Shown one piece after another: positions 48,216 through 57,161 of a stretch of DNA of 64,000 nucleotides. The DNA is from Thalassobacillus devorans MSP14 (GTDB taxonomy: Bacteria; Bacillota; Bacilli; Bacillales; Halobacillaceae). The notes under the pieces were generated by a model. It made no database searches. It was not told the origin of the DNA and saw nothing but the letters and a program-made list of their open reading frames with translations. Made by a program: the position numbers and the translations under genes. The DNA lies in the NCBI RefSeq assembly GCF_000496835.1, contig NZ_KI543237.1, forward strand, positions 452,364 to 516,363. The letters are read 5' to 3'. Positions within the stretch are counted from its first letter, which is position 1. Each line of letters starts with the position of its first letter.

Positions 48216-49508
48216 TTAATTTAATTGTGCTTCAGCTTGTTTCTGAGCATCATTCAATACTTCTTCTAATTTTTTGCCGGTCCTATAGTTTTGTAACTCT
48301 CCAGTTAGTATATCCATCGCTGCATACGTGTGCATTCCATAATTAACCCTTGGAATTTCCCTCATCCAGTTGACAAAATCAGTGGTTACTTTTTGGCCAC
48401 CGAAGAATTCGTCTTTTTGATTAAAAGCTTCTCCCTCCAAAGCAGGTAGATAAGTTCCAATGGCTCCTATTTCCGATACTAGCTTTTGATAAAGTTCAAC
48501 GTCATTTCCAAAGGTATCAGCTAGAAATTCTGCAGCTTTTTCCTTACCAGGTATGTTTAGCACATAGAAAGAACTCCCACCTAAGTTTGAAGCATTCTTG
48601 GCACCCTCAACTGATAACTTCGGAACTGGGACAACTTTCCACTTTCCAGATTGTGATTCTTCGGCCTTTATACTTGGAGTCATCCAGTTACCTGTAGCTA
48701 CGGTAACCACCTCTCCACTATTAAATGAAGCAATTCTAGAACTCCAGTCCGTATTAATATGTGCAATATCCTCCTCTAGCATTTCCTTATAAACACGCAT
48801 AGCATTTTTTACTGCTTCATTATCTCCTATATTAGCTGTAGTACCATCTTCTCCTGTGAACCATTCCCCTGCTGTTTGAACCATGAATCTTAAATGGTCA
48901 GGTTCATTTGGATTCAATGAAATCATTTTTTTGCCCGTCTTTTTTGTTATATCCTTACCAATTTCTATAAATTCTTCCCAAGTGATATTTGTTAAATCTT
49001 CAGGTGTATATCCAGCTTCTTCTAGATAATCTGTTCTTACATACAAACCAGTGACACCCGTATCAAAGGGAACGCCATATTGTTTGCCCCCTAAACTTGT
49101 AGGCGGTATTTTGTAATCTGCAAAATCCTCTTCATTGATATAGTCTGACATATCATAAAACGCATTTGGATAGGACTTCAAAAAACTTTGCGCTCTATAA
49201 TCTTCAATTAAGACGATGTTCGGCATTCCATTCATAGTTCCAGAGCTCAATCCTGTATTCAACTTTTGAACGATATCAGATTGTGCATTTTCTATTATCT
49301 TCAAATTAAAGTCCTTATTTTCTTGTGTATATTGCTTTTCTGCTAATTCCAAAGCTGCGACATTAAATAAGGGATCCCAAGCCCAAGCTGTAATAGAATC
49401 TGTATTGGAATTCCCTTCTGCTCCAGAATTGCTTCCACTTTCTGACGAACAAGCTGATAAAGCCATAATTAATAAAACAGTACTAAATAACAAGAACCAC
49501 TTCTTCAT
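48216..49508 (-). CDS. Sugar-binding lipoprotein of an ABC transporter
   Basis: 430 residues. A lipoprotein signal ends in ALSACSS. The family 1 solute-binding fold is shown by ITAWAWDPLFNVAALELAEK, GMPNIVLIEDYRAQSFL and FNSGEVVTVATGNWMTP. First gene of the importer operon; it should deliver an oligosaccharide, most simply lactose or another beta-galactoside given lacZ and gal genes next door. Promoter, dyad and cre lie upstream. Confidence 0.87.
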   Translation of the reverse strand: MKKWFLLFSTVLLIMALSACSSESGSNSGAEGNSNTDSITAWAWDPLFNVAALELAEKQYTQENKDFNLKIIENAQSDIVQKLNTGLSSGTMNGMPNIVLIEDYRAQSFLKSYPNAFYDMSDYINEEDFADYKIPPTSLGGKQYGVPFDTGVTGLYVRTDYLEEAGYTPEDLTNITWEEFIEIGKDITKKTGKKMISLNPNEPDHLRFMVQTAGEWFTGEDGTTANIGDNEAVKNAMRVYKEMLEEDIAHINTDWSSRIASFNSGEVVTVATGNWMTPSIKAEESQSGKWKVVPVPKLSVEGAKNASNLGGSSFYVLNIPGKEKAAEFLADTFGNDVELYQKLVSEIGAIGTYLPALEGEAFNQKDEFFGGQKVTTDFVNWMREIPRVNYGMHTYAAMDILTGELQNYRTGKKLEEVLNDAQKQAEAQLN

Positions 49509-49627
49509 TTAGGTGCCCCCTTAATTTCTTATAAAATAAAGTCTGTCATAGCGGTTGTTTACTTAATTATTATTTTTCTAGTTATCGCCCCTCTTTCTTA
49601 AATAAGTGAGTAACTAGCTCCTAACTT

Positions 49628-49641
49628 AGCAAGCGTTTTCA
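49628..49641 (-). promoter_or_regulatory. cre-like site before the sugar ABC operon
   Basis: AGCAAGCGTTTTCA fits the CcpA cre with two mismatches and lies downstream of the predicted promoter, a repressing position. Confidence 0.55.
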
Positions 49642-49680
49642 AAGGAAATAAAACAAACAGGTGCTAAAAAAGATCGAAAA

Positions 49681-49726
49681 TTAATTTAATTAACTTTATG
49701 TTACTGACAATTATATTCAATGTCAA
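49681..49726 (-). promoter_or_regulatory. Promoter and dyad of the sugar ABC operon
   Basis: Minus strand TTGACA (49726-49721), 17 nt, TAACAT (49703-49698), with the dyad TTAATTTAATTAA (49681-49693) just after the -10. The dyad resembles that between lacZ and galK and may be the ROK operator. Beyond it, up to about 50080, the sequence is AT-rich and shows no convincing gene. Confidence 0.5.
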
Positions 49727-50083
49727 TACAATTTATATAGAAACAGACTAAATCTTAAAAATTATCTGACAAGGTGAGATGCTATTGCAAGTAATTGATT
49801 CTTCTTCCTACTAATGCACAAACTCTTAACACATGGTGCCTCTGGTCTTGAGAGGAAGGTAAGTGGCTATCGGCACACGCATTACACCAGAAAAAAATTC
49901 CGGATCGTAATCAGGAATAAAGAGGGGTTAATATCTAACATGTTCTATTCAGAAAACTTACAATTTTTAAAGCCACCATTATTTCAAATTCCTTACCTTC
50001 ACTATAATATTTTTCTTCTCTAAGAGATCTATGAGACTATTATTCTTACATTGAATATTTCAAAAACATTGCTAAAATTGCTA

Positions 50084-50097
50084 TAAAAGCGCTAACA
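50084..50097 (+). promoter_or_regulatory. cre-like site before the two-component operon
   Basis: TAAAAGCGCTAACA matches the cre consensus with one mismatch, 24 bp before the kinase ATG. Confidence 0.55.
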
Positions 50098-50120
50098 CAG
50101 AAATACTGCGGGGGATATCT

Positions 50121-51728
50121 ATGAAAAAGCTGCTTCAGGTTTCACTCCAGGTCAAAATACTAGGTTTGGTCGTTGGACTATTACTGCTCGTTTTGACCCT
50201 GGTAACCTTCATGGTCACCTATATGGAGTCCGGCGAGGACGTCCAAAATGCCGAAGACCTGGCACTCCAGACTGCTACTACCCTATCTTACATGCCGGTG
50301 GTCCAGGATGCTTTTAAGGAAAAGGTGAAAGATGAGAATGTGAAACATATTGCTGATCGGATTCGGGACCAGATTGACGCAAGCGCGATTAAAATCATCG
50401 ACCGGGAGGGACAGCTGGTCGGATACTCAGGACAAGAAAAGCCTGAATCCATCGACCAGCAGGATTATTACAGTACCTTGACCTTTGGGGGCAGTTTCGT
50501 ACTTCAGCCGGAGGAAGACGAAGATGTACTGAAAGCTGTTGTTCCGATTCGGGTCGATTATGATACATATATGAAAGTGGAAGGAGCAGTGGCGGTCGAG
50601 TTTAAAATGAAAGATATTTATGCGGAAATTCGTGCAGATCTTAAAGATTTCATTTTTGCCTCCTCTTCTGTGCTTATACTTGGGGTGATTGGCAGCATCC
50701 TGCTGGCAAGAAGCATACGTAAAGACACGCTGGGACTGGAGCCCTTCCAAATCGCTGCACTGTTCCGGGAAAGGAATGCAGTGCTTGACTCTGTAAAAGA
50801 AGGGCTGATTGCTTTTGACCAGTCTGAGAAGATTACGATGATCAATGCCTCTGCCAGGGAGCTGCTTGATTTAAAAGACAATGCGGAAGCAAGGACGCTC
50901 AATGATGTGATCACGTCCCCGAAACTGAGAGAAATGATCGAGTCGAATAAAGGTGTTAAAAATAAAGAATTACAATACAAAGAAAAAACACTGATCATCA
51001 ATAGCAATCCCATTCTGGAAGGTGGCGTCCGGACGGGAATTGTCGTCAGTGTCCGGGATAAAACGGAAATCAAGCAGATGGTGGATGCATTATCCGAAGT
51101 GAAACAGTACTCGGAGGACCTCCGGGCCCAGGCACATGAATTCACGAGCAAATTGTATGTCATCATGGGGCTGATCCAGCTGGAAAAATATCAGGATGCC
51201 ATCGAACTGATCAAGGAAGAAGCTGATTCCCAGAAGCAAGTGACAGAACGGTTCTTCAAGGAGATTGTTGATGAAAAAGTCCAGGCTATCCTGCTAGGAA
51301 AGTTCGCTAAAGCTTCCGAGAAAAAAATCGACTTTTATATTGAAGATGGCAGCTCACTCCAGCGTCTCCCTGCCCATATCCCCTTATCACCATTGATCAT
51401 TATTTTAGGGAATATCATCAACAACGCCTTCGAAGGAGTGGCTGGACAAAAAGAAAAAACAGTCTCTTTCTTCGTCACCGATTTGGGCCATGATATTATC
51501 TTTGAAGTCACGGATAATGGCACCGGTATCAGGCAAAGCGACATGGAGAAGGTTTTCGCTAAAGGGTACTCTTCGAAAGGAACCGGCCGCGGCTATGGGC
51601 TTGCCAATGTAAAGGAAGAGGTCGATCACTTGCATGGTTCGATTGAAATCAACAGCATTGTTAAGGAAGGCACAACCATTACGATCATTTTGCCAAAAGA
51701 AATAACAGACACGAAAGGGGTATCATAA
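50121..51728 (+). CDS. CitA/DcuS-family sensor histidine kinase
   Basis: 535 residues. Membrane helices at about 12-34 and 178-198 enclose an extracellular PAS-like sensor domain. A cytoplasmic PAS follows (about 212-315), then the phosphoacceptor H339 in AQAHEFTSKLYVIMGL and an HATPase domain with IILGNIINNAFEG, VTDNGTGI and GRGYGLANV. This architecture senses di- and tricarboxylates outside the cell. It is directly followed by its response regulator and by a tripartite carboxylate importer, so citrate or a related acid is the likely signal. Confidence 0.9.
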   Translation: MKKLLQVSLQVKILGLVVGLLLLVLTLVTFMVTYMESGEDVQNAEDLALQTATTLSYMPVVQDAFKEKVKDENVKHIADRIRDQIDASAIKIIDREGQLVGYSGQEKPESIDQQDYYSTLTFGGSFVLQPEEDEDVLKAVVPIRVDYDTYMKVEGAVAVEFKMKDIYAEIRADLKDFIFASSSVLILGVIGSILLARSIRKDTLGLEPFQIAALFRERNAVLDSVKEGLIAFDQSEKITMINASARELLDLKDNAEARTLNDVITSPKLREMIESNKGVKNKELQYKEKTLIINSNPILEGGVRTGIVVSVRDKTEIKQMVDALSEVKQYSEDLRAQAHEFTSKLYVIMGLIQLEKYQDAIELIKEEADSQKQVTERFFKEIVDEKVQAILLGKFAKASEKKIDFYIEDGSSLQRLPAHIPLSPLIIILGNIINNAFEGVAGQKEKTVSFFVTDLGHDIIFEVTDNGTGIRQSDMEKVFAKGYSSKGTGRGYGLANVKEEVDHLHGSIEINSIVKEGTTITIILPKEITDTKGVS

Positions 51729-52418
51729 ATGTACCGAGTATTGATAGCGGAAGATGATTTCCGTGTAGCACAGATTCACGAAAGTTTCCTGGAAAAAGTC
51801 GAAGGTATGCAATTGGCCGCTAAGGCGGGCAATGCTGACGAAACATTGAAAGCATTAGATAAACATGAGGTTGACCTGCTGCTACTGGATGTCTATATGC
51901 CTGATGAGCTGGGAACAGGAATCCTCCATAAAATCAGAGACACACATCCCGGGGTAGATATCATCATGATCACTGCTGCAACCGATAAAGCTTTCCTCGA
52001 GAAAGCGATTCGTTATGGCGTGATGGACTACCTTATCAAACCGGTGACGCTGGAAACATTTCAGGAGGCGATCAGCCGTTACAAAGACAAGAAACAAGTG
52101 CTGGAAGATACTCAGGAAGTCAATGAAGACATCCTGAGACAGATGTTCCGTCCAAGCCTGGATGAACAAAAAGAGTCACCTTCCCCCCTCCCGACCGGAA
52201 TCGATGCCAATACATTGAAGAAAGTAAAGACGATATTACTGGACTCCAGGGATGGCATCACTTCCGAAGAGGCCGGCAAACGGATGGGTGCCTCCCGCAC
52301 AACTGCCCGAAGATATCTTGAATATCTTGTCGGTATAGAAGAAGCGTATGCGGAACAGGTTTACGGCATCGTTGGACGCCCGGAAAGAAGATATTATGTC
52401 CACCAAAACATTTTGTGA
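51729..52418 (+). CDS. CitB/CitT-family response regulator
   Basis: 229 residues. Receiver domain with D9-D10, phosphoacceptor D54 in LLLLDVYMPDE and Lys in YLIKPVTL; C-terminal HTH (about 165-225; GITSEEAGKRMGASRTTARRY). Starts one base after the kinase stop. Expected to activate the tct operon; the palindromes overlapping its own 3' end are candidate binding sites. Confidence 0.92.
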   Translation: MYRVLIAEDDFRVAQIHESFLEKVEGMQLAAKAGNADETLKALDKHEVDLLLLDVYMPDELGTGILHKIRDTHPGVDIIMITAATDKAFLEKAIRYGVMDYLIKPVTLETFQEAISRYKDKKQVLEDTQEVNEDILRQMFRPSLDEQKESPSPLPTGIDANTLKKVKTILLDSRDGITSEEAGKRMGASRTTARRYLEYLVGIEEAYAEQVYGIVGRPERRYYVHQNIL

Positions 52419-52459
52419 ACAAAATGCACAAAATGTTTTTTAAATATTTAAAAAACATT
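52405..52459. promoter_or_regulatory. Overlapping palindromes before tctC
   Basis: AAAACATTTTGTG and CACAAAATGTTTT (52405-52439) form a perfect 13-bp dyad across the regulator's stop codon. A second perfect 28-bp palindrome AATGTTTTTTAAA-TA-TTTAAAAAACATT (52432-52459) shares its end. CAAAATG also recurs at 52420 and 52429. They could terminate the upstream operon or bind the CitB-type regulator. Confidence 0.55.
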
Positions 52460-52463
52460 ATTT

Positions 52464-52477
52464 TGAAAACGTTTACA
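52464..52477 (+). promoter_or_regulatory. Consensus cre before tctC
   Basis: TGAAAACGTTTACA matches the CcpA cre consensus at every position. Located 92 bp before tctC and 5 bp after the 28-bp palindrome. Possible promoter TTTACA-17-TAGCAT overlaps it. Confidence 0.8.
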
Positions 52478-52568
52478 TAGCTGGTTTTCACTATTAGCAT
52501 AGAGTTAACTTAAAGCTTAGTCGACTGAGCAAAAAGGTTTTTTCCAAAAAATCAAAAGGAGTGTACGT

Positions 52569-53546
52569 ATGAGGAAACTCGCATTTGTATCATTGCTAAT
52601 ACTTACGTTCGTCATAGCCGGCTGTTCAGGCAATGCTTCCGGCACGCAGGAATATCCGAAGAAAAACATCGAAATTGTTGCCCCTGCTTCACCAGGCGGC
52701 GGATGGGACTTGACGGCACGTTCGCTTGAAAAAGTCCTAACTGATGAAAAATTGGTCAAAGAGAACATCAACGTCGTCAACAAGCCCGGCGGAGGTGGAG
52801 AAGTTGGCTGGAAATACCTGAAGTCAAAGGACGCCCACACATTGGCTGTCAACTCAAGCTTAGTACTGACCAACAACCTGCTTGGCCAGAGTGAACTTAC
52901 TTACAAGCAATTCACCCCGATCGCCACCCTTGCTACCGAATGGCAGGCACTGGCCGTTCCAGCGGACTCCAAGTATAAGAGCGCAACGGAATTCATGGAA
53001 GCCGTCAAAAAAGACCCTAGCAAAGTCAAAATCGGAGTCGGACCAGGACTTGGCAATGATGACCACTTGTCCATCGTCCAGGCGGCCAGTGAATATGATA
53101 TCAATCCTTCAAAACTGAACTTCCTTGTTTACCAGGGAGGCGGTGATGTCGTAACAGCACTGCTTGGCGGTCACGTTGATGCAGTTACCACTTCCCTTTC
53201 TGAAGTAAAGGACCAGCATCTGGCAGGAAAATTGAGAATCCTGGCCGTTTCTTCCGATAAACCGGTAGAAGGACTTGAAGACGTGCCTACCTGGAAAGAG
53301 GAAGGCATCGACCTTGTATTTCCGCACTGGAGAGGAATCATGGGACCGCCGGATATGACTGAAGAAGAAATCGCCTACTGGGATAAGAAGCTCAGCAAGA
53401 TGGTCGAAACCGAACAATGGAAAAAAGTACTGGAGAACAATGACTGGGAAGGTTTCTATAAAAACAGCGAAGAAACGAAGAAATTCATGAAAGAACAACA
53501 CGATCTTTATCAAAGACTTGTGAAAGAGTCAGGTCTGGTCAAGTAA
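52569..53546 (+). CDS. tctC: Tripartite tricarboxylate transporter solute-binding lipoprotein (TctC)
   Basis: 325 residues with lipobox VIAGCSG. The Bug/TctC fold is clear: KNIEIVAPASPGGGWDLTAR, VVNKPGGGGEVGW, and the pocket region YQGGGDVVTALLGGHVDAV. It captures a carboxylic acid, perhaps citrate or tricarballylate, outside the cell for TctAB. AAAGGAG precedes the ATG. A hairpin after the gene may raise its level over tctB and tctA. Confidence 0.92.
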   Translation: MRKLAFVSLLILTFVIAGCSGNASGTQEYPKKNIEIVAPASPGGGWDLTARSLEKVLTDEKLVKENINVVNKPGGGGEVGWKYLKSKDAHTLAVNSSLVLTNNLLGQSELTYKQFTPIATLATEWQALAVPADSKYKSATEFMEAVKKDPSKVKIGVGPGLGNDDHLSIVQAASEYDINPSKLNFLVYQGGGDVVTALLGGHVDAVTTSLSEVKDQHLAGKLRILAVSSDKPVEGLEDVPTWKEEGIDLVFPHWRGIMGPPDMTEEEIAYWDKKLSKMVETEQWKKVLENNDWEGFYKNSEETKKFMKEQHDLYQRLVKESGLVK

Positions 53547-53552
53547 TTACAT

Positions 53553-53579
53553 TGCCTGCTGTCTTCCTTACAGCAGGCA
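53553..53579 (+). terminator. Intra-operon hairpin between tctC and tctB
   Basis: TGCCTGCTGT / ACAGCAGGCA with a 7-nt loop, then TTTTCTT. A partial terminator or stabiliser giving more binding protein than membrane subunits is likely. Confidence 0.75.
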
Positions 53580-53607
53580 TTTTCTTCAAAGAGAGGTGAT
53601 ATCGATA

Positions 53608-54057
53608 ATGAAAACCTTAAAGCTGCTCATGCCTGCAGGACTGACGATTTTTAGTATTGTCTTCCTGTTTGCATCCTTGAACCTGCCAAAAGCCAACTTA
53701 GGAAATCCGTACGGACCTATCTACTTCCCATTAGGGTTAAGTATATTCATGCTGATTTTCAGTGTCATTTTCTTCATTCAGGAATTGAAAAAACTACATG
53801 AAACAAACACCGATATCAAGCTGATGTTATCAGGAAGAACGCCTAAACTGATCCTGTTTACCATTGCAGCCGGGCTCGTCTATGCCTTCCTGTTCGAACC
53901 ACTCGGCTTCTTATACTCCACGATGATTTTTTTAGGAGCGCTGCTTTTTTTTATCAACGGGCCAAAGAAATGGCTGGTGAACATCATCGTGACGGTCAGT
54001 TTTTCTTTCATCAGCTGGTATGCGTTTAGTCAACTGCTCGGTGTCAGTCTACCTTAG
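53608..54057 (+). CDS. tctB: TctB small membrane subunit
   Basis: 149 residues, four membrane helices (PAGLTIFSIVFLFASLNLP, PLGLSIFMLIFSVIFFI and two after). Start at ATG 53608 (AGAGAGGTG before it); an in-frame GTG at 53596 lies within that ribosome site. Partner of TctA. Confidence 0.85.
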   Translation: MKTLKLLMPAGLTIFSIVFLFASLNLPKANLGNPYGPIYFPLGLSIFMLIFSVIFFIQELKKLHETNTDIKLMLSGRTPKLILFTIAAGLVYAFLFEPLGFLYSTMIFLGALLFFINGPKKWLVNIIVTVSFSFISWYAFSQLLGVSLP

Positions 54058-54068
54058 GAGGTGAAACC

Positions 54069-55589
54069 ATGGATATCAGCAGCTTTTTAGATGGATTATC
54101 CATAGCCGTCCAGCCGATCAATATCCTCTGGATCATTTTGGGCGGATTTTTGGGAACAATTGTAGGAATGCTCCCGGGACTCGGACCGGCAACAGCGGTT
54201 GCCGTACTGATTCCGGTCACTTTTGGAATGAACCCGGTCAGCGCCATCATTTTGATGGCAGCCATTTATTACGGAGCCATGTATGGCGGGTCGAGGAGTT
54301 CGATTCTCTTGAATACTCCAGGGGATGGTTCGGCCATTGCCGCTACATTCGATGGTTACCCGATGGCTAAAAAAGGACAGGCAGGAGAAGCGCTGGCTAT
54401 CTCTGCTGTGGCGTCCTTCATCGGCGGCCTGATGGCTGTCGTCGGTTTTATATTCCTTGCCGAACCATTGGCCAACTTCGCGCTGAAGTTCGGCCCTGCC
54501 GAATACTTCCTGCTGATGCTGCTTACCTTGTCGGCCATCGTAGCACTTTCCATCGGCAGAATGATCAAAGGCTTCCTGGCCATGATGGTCGGGCTTGCTT
54601 TAAGTACTGTCGGTATTGATACGCAGACAGGTGTATATCGTTTCACCATGGGCATCCCCCATTTAAGTGAAGGGATCGACTTCCTCATCGTCATTATCGG
54701 TGTGTATGCCATCGGTGAAGTGCTTTATAACTTTTTGAATATCGACAAGCAGAAAAAAGAAAAGAAGAAAGTCGGAAAAGTATGGTTTTCCAAGGAGCAA
54801 TGGAAACGTTCCAAGTGGCCGATATTGAGAAGCGGACCACTCGGTTTTATCATCGGCGTCCTGCCTGGCGCAGGCGGTTCGATCGCATCCATGATCAGTT
54901 ACACTTCTGAAAAACAAATCTCCAAACGGACAGAAGAGTTCGGTGAAGGTGCGGTAGAAGGACTTGCTGCGCCGGAATCATCCAACAACGCGGCATCTGT
55001 CGGGGCGATGATCCCGCTTTTGACCATGGGTATCCCAGGTTCAGGGACGACAGCCGTCATGCTCGGGGCCCTTATCATGCTTGGTCTCAGACCCGGTCCG
55101 CTACTGTTCGAACAACAGCCGGAAACAGCATGGGCACTGATCAACAGCATGTTCATCGGCAACCTTGCACTGGTGATCATCAATATCGCGATGGTAGGAC
55201 TGCTCGTCAAAATTTTGGATACACCTGCGAAAGTGCTTTATCCAATTATCGTGCTGCTGGCATTCATCGGGACCTATACGTTGAGCTACTCGGTCATTGA
55301 TTTCTTCCTGCTTCTCATCTTCGGGCTGTTCGGTCTGATGATGAAAGTGATGGATATCCCGATTGCACCACTGGTACTGGCATTGATTGTCGGGACCGAT
55401 ATGGAACAAAATTTCCGAATGGCCGTTCTATCATCCAATGGAAGCCTCGGGGTCTTCTTTTCCTCTGGTGTAAGCATCGGCTTAGTGATTCTCACCATGC
55501 TTTCCTTGTGTTATCCGTTGATTTTAAAGCTGGCCAAAAGAAAAAAGAATATGTCAGAAGACGAAGATCAAGTCTATAAATCTTCGTAA
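54069..55589 (+). CDS. tctA: TctA large membrane subunit
   Basis: 506 residues, about 12 membrane helices. Conserved TctA blocks are GMLPGLGPATAVAVLIPVTF, GGSRSSILLNTPGDGSAIA and GVLPGAGGSIASMISY, plus GIPGSGTTAVMLGAL. It carries the substrate with Na+ or H+. TAGGAGGTG precedes the ATG; 11 nt after tctB. Confidence 0.93.
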   Translation: MDISSFLDGLSIAVQPINILWIILGGFLGTIVGMLPGLGPATAVAVLIPVTFGMNPVSAIILMAAIYYGAMYGGSRSSILLNTPGDGSAIAATFDGYPMAKKGQAGEALAISAVASFIGGLMAVVGFIFLAEPLANFALKFGPAEYFLLMLLTLSAIVALSIGRMIKGFLAMMVGLALSTVGIDTQTGVYRFTMGIPHLSEGIDFLIVIIGVYAIGEVLYNFLNIDKQKKEKKKVGKVWFSKEQWKRSKWPILRSGPLGFIIGVLPGAGGSIASMISYTSEKQISKRTEEFGEGAVEGLAAPESSNNAASVGAMIPLLTMGIPGSGTTAVMLGALIMLGLRPGPLLFEQQPETAWALINSMFIGNLALVIINIAMVGLLVKILDTPAKVLYPIIVLLAFIGTYTLSYSVIDFFLLLIFGLFGLMMKVMDIPIAPLVLALIVGTDMEQNFRMAVLSSNGSLGVFFSSGVSIGLVILTMLSLCYPLILKLAKRKKNMSEDEDQVYKSS

Positions 55590-55604
55590 GGAGGAGAAAG
55601 TAAC

Positions 55605-57095
55605 ATGGAAAAATATGATTTAGTCGTAGTCGGCGCTGGAAATGCCGCCTTGTGTGCAGCCATTTCCGCACAAGAAAACGGAGCGAATGTCCTCGTACTG
55701 GAAAAAGCTCCTGAACAAAAACGCGGCGGTAATTCCTATTTCACCGATGGAGCGATCCGATTCGCCTATAACGATTTAAGCGACATCAGAAAACTGATAC
55801 CGGAACTCTCTGATGGAGAAGCAGATAACATCGTCATGCCGGAATACAGCACGGATGATTACTACAATGACCTGCAGCGGGTGACAGGTGGCAAAAGTAC
55901 TCCTGAGCTGGCCAGCCATCTTGTCAACAATTCCTATGACACGATTGCCTGGATGAAAGAACAAGGCGTCGAATTCGAGCTGAACTACAGCAATCAGTCA
56001 TTTGAAAAAGACGGAAAGTTCCAGTTCTGGGGAGGCCTGCCCGTCAAGACGAAAAACATCGGCATGGGGCTGATGAGCACCTTGTTCAACCGAGCGAAAG
56101 AACTTGGAGTCGATATCTGGTACGGATCCGAGGCCATGGCATTGAAAACCGATAAGAATCGCATTTCTTCTATTATAGTAAAAAAAGGCAGTGAAGAAAT
56201 TGAAGTTGCCACCACTTCTGTTGTGCTTGCCTGCGGAAGTTTCGAGGCCAACAGGAAAATGCGTGCGGCACAAATTGGAGAAGAATGGGAAGCAGCCATT
56301 GTCCGCGGCACCGAATACAATACCGGCGACGGACTTTCCATGGCTCTTTCAGTCGGGGCACAGAAACACGGCGAATGGGCAGGCTGTCACGCGATCGGAA
56401 CAGATGCGAACGCACCCAAAACCGGAGACTTCAACAAGCCCGGTGACATTTTCAAAAAACACTCCTACCCGCTCAGTATCATGCTCAACAAAGATGGTAA
56501 ACGATTTGTGGACGAAGGTGCGGACTTCCGGAACTATACGTATGCGAAGTATGGAAAGGAAATCCTGAAACAGCCAGGCCATATCGCTTACCAAATCTAT
56601 GACGAGCAGGTAAGACCGATGCTCCGGAAGGAATATAATCTCGAAGAAGCTACTTATTATAAAGCCGACACACTGGAAGACCTGGCAGACAGGCTGGACG
56701 TAAACACTTCCGCTTTTTTGGAAACCATCCAGGAATATAACGAAGCAGTCCAGGATGGATATTATAACCCTACCGTAAAAGACGGCAAAGGAACGGAAGG
56801 CATTACACCACCGAAATCGAACTGGGCGCTCCGCATCGAACAGGGACCATTTTACGCTTTTCCTGTCACTTGCGGCATCACCTTCTCCTTCGGGGGCGTG
56901 CGTGTCAATACCAATGCAGAGGTACTGAATGAAAACGACGAGCCGATCCACGGCTTGTTCGCCGCCGGGGAAATGGTCGGAGGTATTTTCTACGAAAACT
57001 ACCCTGGCGGTTCAGGGCTCATGTCCGGCGCCGTCTTCGGAAAAACAGCTGGTACGTCTGCCGCAAACTATGTAACCAAAAGTGTCACATCTTAA
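55605..57095 (+). CDS. tcuA: FAD-dependent dehydrogenase, TcuA/tricarballylate dehydrogenase-like
   Basis: 496 residues of the fumarate reductase flavoprotein family. FAD-binding VVGAGNAALCAAISA, EKAPEQKRGGNSYFTDGAIR, and C-terminal TCGITFSFGGVRVN with LFAAGEMVGGIFYENYPGGSG. No signal peptide or haem sites, so it is cytoplasmic. TcuA oxidises tricarballylate to cis-aconitate in enteric bacteria; the neighbouring TctCBA would supply such a substrate. TcuB, its usual electron-passing partner, is absent. Symbol by similarity, substrate not proven. Confidence 0.8.
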   Translation: MEKYDLVVVGAGNAALCAAISAQENGANVLVLEKAPEQKRGGNSYFTDGAIRFAYNDLSDIRKLIPELSDGEADNIVMPEYSTDDYYNDLQRVTGGKSTPELASHLVNNSYDTIAWMKEQGVEFELNYSNQSFEKDGKFQFWGGLPVKTKNIGMGLMSTLFNRAKELGVDIWYGSEAMALKTDKNRISSIIVKKGSEEIEVATTSVVLACGSFEANRKMRAAQIGEEWEAAIVRGTEYNTGDGLSMALSVGAQKHGEWAGCHAIGTDANAPKTGDFNKPGDIFKKHSYPLSIMLNKDGKRFVDEGADFRNYTYAKYGKEILKQPGHIAYQIYDEQVRPMLRKEYNLEEATYYKADTLEDLADRLDVNTSAFLETIQEYNEAVQDGYYNPTVKDGKGTEGITPPKSNWALRIEQGPFYAFPVTCGITFSFGGVRVNTNAEVLNENDEPIHGLFAAGEMVGGIFYENYPGGSGLMSGAVFGKTAGTSAANYVTKSVTS

Positions 57096-57101
57096 TTTGT
57101 T

Positions 57102-57130
57102 CAAGCCACCTACATCGTGCAGGTGGCTTG
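57102..57130 (+). terminator. Hairpin after tcuA
   Basis: CAAGCCACCT / AGGTGGCTTG, perfect 10-bp stem with a 9-nt loop, then TCTCATTCTTTT. A weak terminator. It covers the first possible start of the next gene, supporting the later start. Confidence 0.6.
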
Positions 57131-57161
57131 TCTCATTCTTTTGCCATTAGGAGACATCGCT

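Noticed and set aside
49814-50023. 69-codon rightward frame in the gap before the sensor kinase
   Set aside because: No ribosome site, low-complexity composition and no recognisable family; probably chance in AT-rich DNA.
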